A program made the position numbers and the translations under genes. A stretch of 64,000 nt of DNA from Pseudomonadaceae bacterium (GTDB lineage: Bacteria; Pseudomonadota; Gammaproteobacteria; Pseudomonadales; Azotimanducaceae): assembly GCA_024743435.1 (NCBI GenBank), contig JANSWO010000006.1, positions 62,001-126,000 on the forward strand, in the 5' to 3' direction. Positions 1 to 7,369 of the stretch are shown here, piece after piece. The notes under the pieces were generated by a model. It was not told where the DNA came from, made no database searches, and was given only the letters and a program-made list of their open reading frames with translations. Within the stretch, counting starts at the first letter, position 1. The number at the start of each line of letters is the position of its first letter.

Positions 1-117
1 AACAAGATTGCCAGCCTGCTCGCAGAACAGGATATTAAGGTCGCGCGACGGACCGTGGCGAAGTATCGTGAGTCCATGGCCATACCGCCTTCCAACGAAC
101 GCAAGCGCCTTGTTTAG
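1..117 (+). CDS. rpoN: RNA polymerase sigma-54 factor, C-terminal end (partial)
   Basis: Frame 1 reads through from the window edge to a TAG at 115-117, giving the last 38 residues of a protein. They contain [10 protein letters not shown], the RpoN box that recognises the -24 promoter element, followed by a tail ending NERKRLV that is typical of sigma-54 C termini. Sigma-54 directs RNA polymerase to -24/-12 promoters and needs AAA+ activators. The next genes are hpf, ptsN, rapZ and ptsO, the standard gammaproteobacterial rpoN neighbourhood, which supports the call independently. The rest of the gene lies outside the window. Confidence 0.95.
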   Translation, partial: NKIASLLAEQDIKVARRTVAKYRESMAIPPSNERKRLV

Positions 118-424
118 GCTGCTTCGACACCAACCAGACTCGATCGGGTCGCGCGCGCCGCGCGGTCCAAGCACCACAACGCACCAACCTTTTCCCACGA
201 CGCGCCCAAGGGCCCCGATCGCCGCAGCGCGCGCGAACTCAATGCTTTCTGCTGTCGAATCTGCCGCCGGCTGCGCCCGCAGTGACTATGCTGTGTGTAA
301 CGGCTCGGCGAGATCGCAGAAACATGGCGTGCGGAATGTCCGGATATCGAGGCCCTTCCGCTCGCGCTATCTTTCACCAGCAGTGCACGGAGCACTGCTT
401 TCTTGTCCCGCCTGGAGGTAACCT
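118..424. other. rpoN-hpf intergenic region, no gene seen
   Basis: This stretch of about 307 bases holds no convincing gene; the open frames across it do not resemble proteins and lack a ribosome binding site. The only clear structure is the hairpin at 379-399 close to the hpf start. It probably carries the hpf leader and perhaps a promoter, but I cannot point to a specific promoter. Confidence 0.5.
379..404 (+). terminator. Terminator-like hairpin just upstream of hpf
   Basis: AGCAGTGC (379-386) and GCACTGCT (392-399) form a perfect 8-bp stem around a 5-base loop, followed by TTCTT. This looks like a weak rho-independent terminator behind rpoN. Because it ends only about 20 bases before the hpf start codon, it could instead be a leader structure that affects hpf expression. 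The T-tract is short, so termination strength is uncertain. Confidence 0.5.
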
Positions 425-724
425 ATGCAACTGAGCATCACTGGCCATCATGTCGACGTCACCGACGCGCTGCGTAATTACGTAAACGCGAAGTTCGACA
501 AGATTGAGAGACATTACGACCACATCACCAATGCGCACGTTGTGCTGACGGTGGAGAAACAAGTCCAGAAAGCGGAGGCGACGCTGCACGTAACGGGTAG
601 CGAAGTGTTCGCTGACAGCGAAAACGAAGACCTGTATGCCGCTATCGATGCGATGAGCGACAAGCTTGATCGACAGATCATCAAGCACAAAGAAAAGACC
701 GTCGAACGACACCACGGTCGCTGA
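425..724 (+). CDS. hpf: Ribosome hibernation promoting factor, short form
   Basis: This 99-residue protein matches the short HPF/YfiA family along its whole length: it opens with MQLSITGHHVDVT, contains the KFDKIERHYDHI helix, and ends with DKLDRQIIKHKEK. Short HPF binds the 30S decoding centre and, with RMF, converts 70S ribosomes to inactive 100S dimers in stationary phase. The long-form dimerisation domain is absent, as is usual in Gammaproteobacteria. A strong Shine-Dalgarno, GGAGG at 414-418, fixes the ATG at 425. It is the first of four tightly packed genes (hpf-ptsN-rapZ-ptsO), with only 8 bases to ptsN, and lies next to rpoN as expected. Confidence 0.95.
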   Translation: MQLSITGHHVDVTDALRNYVNAKFDKIERHYDHITNAHVVLTVEKQVQKAEATLHVTGSEVFADSENEDLYAAIDAMSDKLDRQIIKHKEKTVERHHGR

Positions 725-732
725 GGTAAGAC

Positions 733-1314
733 ATGAGCGCGCATTCCAATCCCAGCGGTGACAACGATTCCGCCGCAGCGAAACCGAATGCCAACGCTCA
801 CCGTCTGGCTGATGTCCTGCTGTCACAATGCACGCAGGCACAGGCAAAGCTTGGCAGCAGAAAGGCGACGCTGGATCGCGTCGCCGACCTGCTAACCGAC
901 GAGATCGACGTCGAGCCAGATGACCAGGAAGATGAGCTCACCTCGCGCGCAGTATTCGATGCATTGCTCGCGCGCGAGCGCCTGGGCAGCACCGCTCTCG
1001 GCGAAGGCGTCGCCATCCCCCACTGCCGCCTCGCGGGCATGACCGGCATCCGTGCGGCTCTCATCACGCTGGCAGAAGGCGTGGATTTCGATGCGCCTGA
1101 CGGCGGGCCGGTGGACCTGCTGTGCTGCCTGATTGTCGGCGAAGAAGAGCAGGATCGACATCTCAAGCTACTGTCCCAGCTTGCTCAGATATTCAGCGAC
1201 GCTGGCAAACGGCGTGCGCTCCGGGCTGAGAAAACCGCTGACGGCTTGTATCGACAGCTGCTTGCCTTTGCGCCCGATTCGGATCGGAGCGTCAGCCAAG
1301 ACGGCGCAAAATGA
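733..1314 (+). CDS. ptsN: Nitrogen-PTS regulatory EIIA component (EIIA-Ntr)
   Basis: This 193-residue PTS EIIA type 2 domain protein carries the phosphorylatable histidine in GVAIPHCRL (His97). EIIA-Ntr is the terminal phosphate acceptor of the nitrogen PTS (EI-Ntr, NPr, EIIA-Ntr). It does not transport sugar; it regulates potassium uptake, nitrogen and envelope functions by protein contacts. The N terminus has an extra hydrophilic segment of about 25 residues before the conserved start of the domain (HRLADVLL), so it is somewhat longer than usual. GAGGT at 724-728 supports the ATG at 733. Its end overlaps the rapZ start (ATGA at 1311-1314), indicating translational coupling. EI-Ntr (ptsP) is not in the window. 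Confidence 0.92.
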   Translation: MSAHSNPSGDNDSAAAKPNANAHRLADVLLSQCTQAQAKLGSRKATLDRVADLLTDEIDVEPDDQEDELTSRAVFDALLARERLGSTALGEGVAIPHCRLAGMTGIRAALITLAEGVDFDAPDGGPVDLLCCLIVGEEEQDRHLKLLSQLAQIFSDAGKRRALRAEKTADGLYRQLLAFAPDSDRSVSQDGAK

Positions 1315-2168
1315 AGCTCTACATCCTGTCTGGACGCAGCGGCTCAGGGAAAAGCACCGCCCTTCGTGCCCTTGAAGACGTGGGCTTTAACTGCATCGAC
1401 AATTTCCCGGTCAGCCTCCTGCAATCGCTCGTCCACAACGCCGTGCGAGACCCACTAAAGCGCAGTGACAAAACCGCCGTTTGCATCGATGCGCGTAGTA
1501 CCGCGCTGGAGCGTTTTCCCGAAATTCTTCTATCTCTCGACCGGATGGATCTCGATATTCAGCTCATCTATCTGGATGCACGCAGCCCAGAGCTCGTGAA
1601 GCGCTTCAGCGAAACCCGGCGTCGACATCCGCTCACAAACGACAGTACCGACCTGCGCCAGGCGCTCGATGCTGAGCAGGCCGTGTTGGAGAACATCTCC
1701 GATCTCGCCGACCTCAACATCGATACAACCACTATGCCCGCCAGCGCTCTAGTCGAGCTGATCAAATCACGCGTCGCCGAACGGATCGGTGATGAGCTGT
1801 CTCTACTGTTTCGCTCATTCGGTTTCAAATACGGAGTGCCGGTGGATGCCGACATGGTGTTCGACATTCGCTGTCTGCCAAATCCCTACTGGGAGGAGGA
1901 ACTGCGGCCGTTCACCGGACTCGATGCGCCCGTAGAGCGATATCTGGCTGAGCAGAGCGACGTCAACGATATGTTCAATGACATCCGGCGCTATCTCGAG
2001 CGCTGGATTCCCAGCTTCGAGGCGAACAGCCGCGTCTACATCACCGTCGCCATTGGCTGCACCGGCGGCCAGCATCGCTCCGTTTACATGTCAGAACGCC
2101 TCGGCGCTCACTTTGAAGGCCAACGCGAGAACGTGCTCGTCCGTCATCGCGAATTGAATCGTCGATGA
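1311..2168 (+). CDS. rapZ: RNase adapter protein RapZ
   Basis: This 285-residue protein has the Walker A motif GRSGSGKS at residues 8-15 near the N terminus, and a C-terminal domain with the conserved run ending CTGGQHRSVYMSERL. In Enterobacteria RapZ senses glucosamine-6-phosphate and delivers the GlmZ small RNA to RNase E, adjusting GlmS and cell-wall precursor supply. In other Gammaproteobacteria the RNA partner is often unknown, and none is visible here. The length matches the family. It overlaps ptsN upstream and ptsO downstream by 4 bases each, so the three are almost certainly translated from one message. Confidence 0.94.
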   Translation: MKLYILSGRSGSGKSTALRALEDVGFNCIDNFPVSLLQSLVHNAVRDPLKRSDKTAVCIDARSTALERFPEILLSLDRMDLDIQLIYLDARSPELVKRFSETRRRHPLTNDSTDLRQALDAEQAVLENISDLADLNIDTTTMPASALVELIKSRVAERIGDELSLLFRSFGFKYGVPVDADMVFDIRCLPNPYWEEELRPFTGLDAPVERYLAEQSDVNDMFNDIRRYLERWIPSFEANSRVYITVAIGCTGGQHRSVYMSERLGAHFEGQRENVLVRHRELNRR

Positions 2169-2434
2169 CCGACGCAAGCCTGACTGTCGTCAACAAACTG
2201 GGCCTGCACGCCCGAGCGGCGAGCAAGCTGGTCAGCACCAGCAAAGGCTTTGGCGCCAAACTGACCTTGACCTTCAACGATCGGGCCGTTGATGCGAAGA
2301 GCATCATGGGCGTCATGACGCTGGGCGCCCCATACGGATCGACCATCGATCTCCGCGCTGACGGGGCCGACGCCGACGCAGCCATCGCCGCACTCAGCAC
2401 GCTGTTTGCCGAACGCTTCGGCGAAGACGAGTAA
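2165..2434 (+). CDS. ptsO: Nitrogen-PTS phosphocarrier NPr (HPr family)
   Basis: This 89-residue HPr-fold protein has the active-site histidine in KLGLHARAASKL (His15) and a serine at position 46 in KSIMGVMTLGA, the site phosphorylated in Gram-positive HPr. In the nitrogen PTS it passes phosphate from EI-Ntr to EIIA-Ntr, whose gene is two positions upstream. It overlaps rapZ by ATGA at 2165-2168 and closes the hpf-ptsN-rapZ-ptsO run. Location beside rpoN separates it from a sugar-PTS HPr, since no ptsI or sugar EII gene is nearby. Confidence 0.92.
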   Translation: MTDASLTVVNKLGLHARAASKLVSTSKGFGAKLTLTFNDRAVDAKSIMGVMTLGAPYGSTIDLRADGADADAAIAALSTLFAERFGEDE

Positions 2435-2502
2435 GCGCGACTCGCAACCGATTAGTAACGTGCGTCCAGCATCTTTCCGAACCGAACAGCTCACAATGCC
2501 GA

Positions 2503-2531
2503 GGTGCAAGAACAAATCCGACACTTGCACC
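2503..2531 (+). promoter_or_regulatory. Perfect inverted repeat in the mgtE leader
   Basis: GGTGCAAG (2503-2510) and CTTGCACC (2524-2531) form an 8-bp perfect inverted repeat with a 13-base spacer, ending 16 bases before the mgtE ATG. No T-tract follows, so it is not an ordinary terminator. It may be an operator or an mRNA hairpin masking the mgtE start, which lacks an obvious Shine-Dalgarno. It does not look like the long M-box or mgtA-type magnesium riboswitches. Confidence 0.4.
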
Positions 2532-2547
2532 GTGTAGACTTTGCCGC

Positions 2548-3885
2548 ATGGAAGCCGACGCCCAGATAAGCGAGATCATTCGCAGCTTTGCGATCGACAG
2601 CAGCGATGAAACGCGCCTGCTGCTCAGATCGCTTCGGCCCCAGGAAATCGCCAACCTACTCGCTTCGGTACGCACCGCTGAACGCCAGGTGGTGTGGGGC
2701 CTGTTGGGTGATGAAGTTCGAAACCAGACTCTCCAGCATCTGGGCGAGGATATCCGGGTAGATTTTCTCGTTGGCATGGGTGCAGCCGAGCTTGCCGCGG
2801 TCGCCGAAGAGCTGGACACCGATGACTTCGCCGACATCCTTCAGGAGCTACCGCAAACCCTGACGGATCAGGTTCTGGGCTCCATGGATGCCGCAGATCG
2901 TGCCCGCGTCGAAGAGGTTCTTGCCTACCCGGACGATACCGCTGGCGGCCTGATGAATACCGACACCATCACGGTGCGGCCCAGGCACGCGATCGAGATC
3001 GTGCTGAGATATCTTCGCCTGCGCAAAGACATACCCGATGCCACCGATGCGCTCATTGTTGTCAATTCGAGGGACGAATTCGTCGGCTTACTGCAAGTCA
3101 CCAAACTGCTGACTTCCGACCCCACGGTTACCGTGCGTGAAATCATGGATACCGAAATCGAGCCGATCCAGGTCACCGCACCAGACACAGAAGTCGCGAG
3201 AATATTCGCCGAACAGGATCTCGTCTCCGCCCCGGTTGTCGATACCAACGGCAAGCTGCTCGGACGAATCACCATCGACGACGTTGTCGACGTCATCATC
3301 GAGGACGCTGGCGAGGCGCTGCTCGCCCAAGCCGGTCTGGATGTCGACGAGGACACCTTTGCGCCGATCGGCCGCTCTGCGCGCAGTCGCGCTGTATGGC
3401 TTGGCATCAACCTGATGACAGCATTCCTGGCCTCCGCCGTCATCAGTGTTTTCGAAGACACGATTGCCAAGGTCGTCGCCCTCGCCATTCTGATGCCTAT
3501 CGTCGCCAGCATGGGTGGCATCGCAGGCACCCAGACACTGACTATCGTTGTCCGTGGCATGGCGCTTGGCCACATCCGCAAAGGTAATCTCATCTGGCTG
3601 ATGAACCGCGAGCTGGCTGTCTCTATTCTCAATGGCCTGCTATGGGCATCTCTCGTCGCGATTGCCGCAACCGTCGCCTTTCAGGACACCATGCTGGGCC
3701 TCATCATCGCGATCGCGATGATCGCTAACATGCTGGTTGCCGCGCTCGCCGGCAGCTTGCTCCCGAACATTCTTCAGAGGCTCGGAATCGACCCCGCCAT
3801 CGCTGGTGGTGTGATTCTCACCACTATTACCGATGTGGCAGGGTTCTGTTTGTTCTTGGGCCTGGCGACGTGGGCGTACGCCTAG
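2548..3885 (+). CDS. mgtE: Magnesium transporter MgtE
   Basis: This 445-residue protein has the full MgtE order: an N-terminal cytosolic superhelical domain (about residues 1-125), two CBS domains (about 130-250), and a C-terminal membrane part with about five transmembrane helices starting near SRAVWLGINLMTAF. The conserved GIAGTQTLTIVVRG segment and a final helix region with PAIAGGVILTTITD match the pore region of the family. MgtE is a Mg2+-selective channel of the inner membrane; the cytosolic domains act as a Mg2+ sensor that closes the pore when Mg2+ is high. It sits 113 bases after ptsO, with an inverted repeat in the gap, so it may have its own promoter. No downstream partner is apparent; the next gene is convergent. 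Confidence 0.92.
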   Translation: MEADAQISEIIRSFAIDSSDETRLLLRSLRPQEIANLLASVRTAERQVVWGLLGDEVRNQTLQHLGEDIRVDFLVGMGAAELAAVAEELDTDDFADILQELPQTLTDQVLGSMDAADRARVEEVLAYPDDTAGGLMNTDTITVRPRHAIEIVLRYLRLRKDIPDATDALIVVNSRDEFVGLLQVTKLLTSDPTVTVREIMDTEIEPIQVTAPDTEVARIFAEQDLVSAPVVDTNGKLLGRITIDDVVDVIIEDAGEALLAQAGLDVDEDTFAPIGRSARSRAVWLGINLMTAFLASAVISVFEDTIAKVVALAILMPIVASMGGIAGTQTLTIVVRGMALGHIRKGNLIWLMNRELAVSILNGLLWASLVAIAATVAFQDTMLGLIIAIAMIANMLVAALAGSLLPNILQRLGIDPAIAGGVILTTITDVAGFCLFLGLATWAYA

Positions 3886-4017
3886 CCATCTCTAGTAGAA
3901 TACTTAGGTGAATGAGCAGTCAGCGGAAAACCCAGAACATCGGCGCTGCTACTCTGAGGTATTCAGCTCAATCATTCGCCGCTTGTTTCGAAACCAGCTT
4001 TAGGTGCGATTCTGACC

Positions 4018-5370
4018 CTAGCCGCCCGCCACCGTCATCGCCTCAATCAGCATCGACGGCGCGCGAATTCCGCCGCGCAGATCCGGGTCATCGCCAATGG
4101 CCACCAGGTTCATCATCATGTCTTTCAGATTGGATGCGATGGTGATCTCCTCCACTGGGCCGGTGATCTCACCGTTCTCCACCCAGAAGCCGGCAGCGCC
4201 GCGGGAATAATCGCCGGTCACACCGTTAACGCCTTGGCCCATCAGCTCGGTCACGATCAAGCCGCGATTCATATCTTTGATCAGATCGTCTGCGGGCCGT
4301 GTATTGCCGGAAACGACGACATTGTGCGCGCCGTCGGCGTTGCCCGTCGTCGTCATGCCGAGGCGTCGCGCGCTGTAGCTGCCGAGCAGGTAACTCGCGA
4401 CCTCGCCTTTGTTGATAAACGGCTTGGCGGTGGTCGCGACTCCGTCGCTGTCGAACCAGCCGCTGCCCATCGCTCCGGGCAGAAACGGTTGTTCTTCGAT
4501 GCTGAGATGGCTCGCCGCCACCGCGCTGCCAAGTGAATCCAGAAGAAAGGAGGCTTTGCGGTACTGCGAGCCACCACTGATCGCGCCGAGCAGCGAGCTG
4601 ATCAAACCCGATGCCATCTCCGGCACAAACAGCACCGGCGCGGTGGTCGTGCTTACGCCACCGGCGCCGAGGCGGCTGGCTGCCCGTCTCGCCGCTTTCG
4701 CGCCCACGTGCTCGGGGTCCTCGAGCAGATCATGCCGACGCGAGCCGGTGTACCAGTAGTCGCGCTGCATGCCGGTGTTGTCGCGTGCGATCGCCACACA
4801 GCTGAGGCCATGGCGGCCGCTGACAACACTGCCCAGAAAACCGTTAGAAGTGGCGTAAACCCGCAGCCCCTGGCCGGTGCTCACCTGGGCTCCGTCACAC
4901 TGAAATATCTGCGGGCTTTCTGCCAGGGCCGCGGCTTCGCTACGTTTGGCCAGCTCGGTCGCTTCTTCAACGGAGACAGGCCAGGGGTGATCAAGGTCCA
5001 GGTCCACTGGCTCACGAGCCAATCGCTCCGGATCTGCAAGCCCCTGGCAGTCGTCAGGCTCCGTGTATCGAGCGATGTCGCAGGCGCGACGAACCGTTTC
5101 AGCGATGGACGCCTCACTGCCATCCGAAGTGCTCGCTCCACCCTTGCGGTTGCCTTTGTACACCGTGATGCCAAAGCCCTGGTCGTCATTGAACTCAACG
5201 GTTTCAAGTTCACCAGCGCGCACCGTGACGCTGAGTCCACTGCTGCGAGATAGTGAAACCTCAGCGGCATCCGCGCCTTCTTTGTTGGCGAGTTCCAATA
5301 CTCTACTGGCCAGTTTTTCCAGCGCGCCTTGCTGGGCGCCGGCAGTTGCGGCTACGCCGGTTCTGCTCAT
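4018..5370 (-). CDS. pmbA: Metalloprotease subunit PmbA (TldE)
   Basis: This 450-residue member of the TldD/PmbA (U62) family has the C-terminal domain with SGNTRPADDLIKDMNRGLIVTELMG split motifs and the ending GDYSRGAAGFWVENGEI, all family hallmarks. It lacks the HExxxH zinc motif, which is carried by its partner TldD at 5903-7369. TldD-TldE forms a cytoplasmic heterodimer that degrades unfolded peptides, processes microcin B17 and the CcdA antitoxin. The start ATG on the minus strand (5370-5368) overlaps the candidate ATG of darP on the plus strand inside a single CATG, so the two divergent genes have essentially no intergenic space. Confidence 0.93.
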   Translation of the reverse strand: MSRTGVAATAGAQQGALEKLASRVLELANKEGADAAEVSLSRSSGLSVTVRAGELETVEFNDDQGFGITVYKGNRKGGASTSDGSEASIAETVRRACDIARYTEPDDCQGLADPERLAREPVDLDLDHPWPVSVEEATELAKRSEAAALAESPQIFQCDGAQVSTGQGLRVYATSNGFLGSVVSGRHGLSCVAIARDNTGMQRDYWYTGSRRHDLLEDPEHVGAKAARRAASRLGAGGVSTTTAPVLFVPEMASGLISSLLGAISGGSQYRKASFLLDSLGSAVAASHLSIEEQPFLPGAMGSGWFDSDGVATTAKPFINKGEVASYLLGSYSARRLGMTTTGNADGAHNVVVSGNTRPADDLIKDMNRGLIVTELMGQGVNGVTGDYSRGAAGFWVENGEITGPVEEITIASNLKDMMMNLVAIGDDPDLRGGIRAPSMLIEAMTVAGG

Positions 5371-5944
5371 GGATTACAATTCCCAAATGAGTGACGAAGA
5401 AGAAGCGTTCGACCTGCCGAGCAAGTCGGCTGGCAAACGCGAGGCGAAGGCCTTGCGTGACCTGGCCGTCGAGATTGCATCGATGGACGATGGTGACTAC
5501 AAAGAGATCGAGCTGCCAGAGAACTTACGGGCCGCGATGGATGACTATCGCCGCTTTCGCTCGAATGGCGCGCGTCGCAGGCAGGCCCTGTACATGGGCA
5601 AGCTGATGCGGGAGCTGGACGTCGACGACATGGTGGACGCTGTAGCTCGCGTGAAGCACAGCGATGGCGCGAGCGTCTACCGACATCACGCGGCGGAACG
5701 TTGGCGCGATGCGCTGCTTGCCGGTGACTCAAGCGCTCTGACTGAGTTTCTGGACGAGGCTCCCGGCACAGACCGACAAGCGCTGCGTCGCGCGATCGCA
5801 ACCGTTGCGAAGGCCAAGGACGAGGCGACTCGCCGGGCTCGCTATCGAAAGCTCTACCAACTGATCTATCAGTCATTGCCCGCAGACCCAGCATCCGACG
5901 ACTCAGGCGGCGGTGCCACCGACGGTGACCTCGTCGATCTTTAG
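5369..5944 (+). CDS. darP: Ribosome-associated protein DarP/YjgA (DUF615)
   Basis: This protein of about 191 residues shows the DUF615 pattern: an acidic N terminus, then [15 protein letters not shown], a central [16 protein letters not shown], and a C-terminal helical segment [14 protein letters not shown]. DarP is a dual-action late assembly factor of the 50S subunit. The pmbA-darP divergent arrangement is conserved in Gammaproteobacteria. Two starts are possible, ATG at 5369 (in the CATG shared with pmbA) and ATG at 5387; neither has a clear Shine-Dalgarno. The 3-prime end runs 42 bases into the convergent tldD gene, an unusually long overlap. Confidence 0.88.
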   Translation: MDYNSQMSDEEEAFDLPSKSAGKREAKALRDLAVEIASMDDGDYKEIELPENLRAAMDDYRRFRSNGARRRQALYMGKLMRELDVDDMVDAVARVKHSDGASVYRHHAAERWRDALLAGDSSALTEFLDEAPGTDRQALRRAIATVAKAKDEATRRARYRKLYQLIYQSLPADPASDDSGGGATDGDLVDL

Positions 5945-7369
5945 CGTTGGCTGCCCTACCCCCACCGGTACGCTCTGACCATCTTTACCGCATACGCCGA
6001 CACCGGTGTCGAGTGCAAGGTCGTTACCAACCATAGAGATTCGATTCATGACCTCAGGACCGTTGCCGATGAGGGTTGCCCCGCGTATCGGCGCCGTAAT
6101 CTTACCGCCTTCGATCAGGTAGGCCTCGGTCGTTGAGAACACGAACCGGCCGGACGTGATATCAACCTGGCCGCCTCCAAAATTGACGGCGTAAATTCCC
6201 TTGTCCACTGAGCGAATGATCTCTTCTGGATCACTGTCGCCAGCGCGCATGAACGTGTTCGTCATCCGCGGCATAGGCAGGTGTGCATAGGACTGTCGCC
6301 GGCCATTGCCGGTGGGCGCGACGCCCATGAGCGATGCGTTGTGCTTGTCCTGCAGGTACCCCTTGAGGATGCCGTTCTCGATCAGCACGGTCTCCTGCGT
6401 GGGCGTGCCTTCGTCATCGATGCTCAGGCTACCCCGACGTTCTGCCAACGTACCGTCGTCAACCACGGTACAAAGCGGCGATGCGACCTGCTCACCGATA
6501 CGACCAGAAAAATTGGAGCTGCCTTTGCGATTGAAATCGCCTTCGAGCCCGTGGCCAACCGCTTCATGCAGCAACACGCCCGGCCAGCCATTGCCAAGCA
6601 CCACTGGCATGGGGCCGGCTGGCGCCGCGATCGCATCGAGATTGACCAACGCGAGACGAACCGCCTCGCGGGCGAAACCATCTACCGTATCGCCCTCAAG
6701 CAGCCTGGTGAGCTCAAAGCGACCACCACCGCCAGCAAAGCCGCGCTCGCGCCGGCCCTTGTCCTCCGCAAGCACAGTGACGTCCAGGCGAACCAGCGGC
6801 CGCACATCGCCTGCCATGGTGCCGTCGGCTGCGACAACCAGGCAGGTATCTTGAGCCGCGACCAGACGTATGTTGACCTCCTTCACCCGAGGGTCTACCG
6901 CGCGAGCCACCGAGTCGAGACGACGCAGCAGAGCGATCTTGTCGTCCTGCGGCAGGGAGGCGATTGGATCGATTGACCGGTAACGAGCCACCGGGCCACC
7001 CACGGGGGCCAGCGCAACCGACCCGCTCGACCCTGCCCGCGCGATGCTACGCGCCGCATCCGTTGCATTGCCCAACGCCGGCAAAGCAATCTCATCAGCA
7101 TAGGCAAAACCGGTTTTCTCACCAGCAACTGCGCGAATCCCTACGCCACGATCGACGCTGAATACGCCATCTTTGACGATGCCGTCTTCCAGTGAGAACG
7201 ATTCGAAGCGCTGGTTTTCAAAATACAGCTCACCAATATCCAGGTCCTTTGAGTGCAGTCGAGATAGCATCTTCTCAACGTCACTCTGCTGCATGCCGGC
7301 GGCATCCCAGAGCACTGTGCGTGCAGCCTGCAGTGAATCAGTCACGAATTGTTTCCCTCTCACGCTCAT
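5903..7369 (-). CDS. tldD: Metalloprotease catalytic subunit TldD
   Basis: This 488-residue protein carries the TldD zinc motif HEAVGH (His268, Glu269, His273) followed by GLEGDF, the catalytic site of the TldD/TldE peptidase that PmbA lacks. The C-terminal barrel ends [13 protein letters not shown]-like, as in the family. TldD cleaves unfolded peptides threaded into the TldDE chamber. In Pseudomonas a nitrilase-family gene often lies between tldD and yhdP; here that gene is missing and the tldD start overlaps the end of yhdP by 32 bases, so the two are probably translated from the same message. It converges on darP with a 42-base overlap. Confidence 0.94.
   Translation of the reverse strand: MSVRGKQFVTDSLQAARTVLWDAAGMQQSDVEKMLSRLHSKDLDIGELYFENQRFESFSLEDGIVKDGVFSVDRGVGIRAVAGEKTGFAYADEIALPALGNATDAARSIARAGSSGSVALAPVGGPVARYRSIDPIASLPQDDKIALLRRLDSVARAVDPRVKEVNIRLVAAQDTCLVVAADGTMAGDVRPLVRLDVTVLAEDKGRRERGFAGGGGRFELTRLLEGDTVDGFAREAVRLALVNLDAIAAPAGPMPVVLGNGWPGVLLHEAVGHGLEGDFNRKGSSNFSGRIGEQVASPLCTVVDDGTLAERRGSLSIDDEGTPTQETVLIENGILKGYLQDKHNASLMGVAPTGNGRRQSYAHLPMPRMTNTFMRAGDSDPEEIIRSVDKGIYAVNFGGGQVDITSGRFVFSTTEAYLIEGGKITAPIRGATLIGNGPEVMNRISMVGNDLALDTGVGVCGKDGQSVPVGVGQPTLKIDEVTVGGTAA

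Noticed and set aside
8-421. Open frame across the rpoN-hpf intergenic region
   Set aside because: It overlaps the rpoN end in another frame, lacks a ribosome binding site, and its predicted protein has no recognisable domain or hydrophobic pattern.
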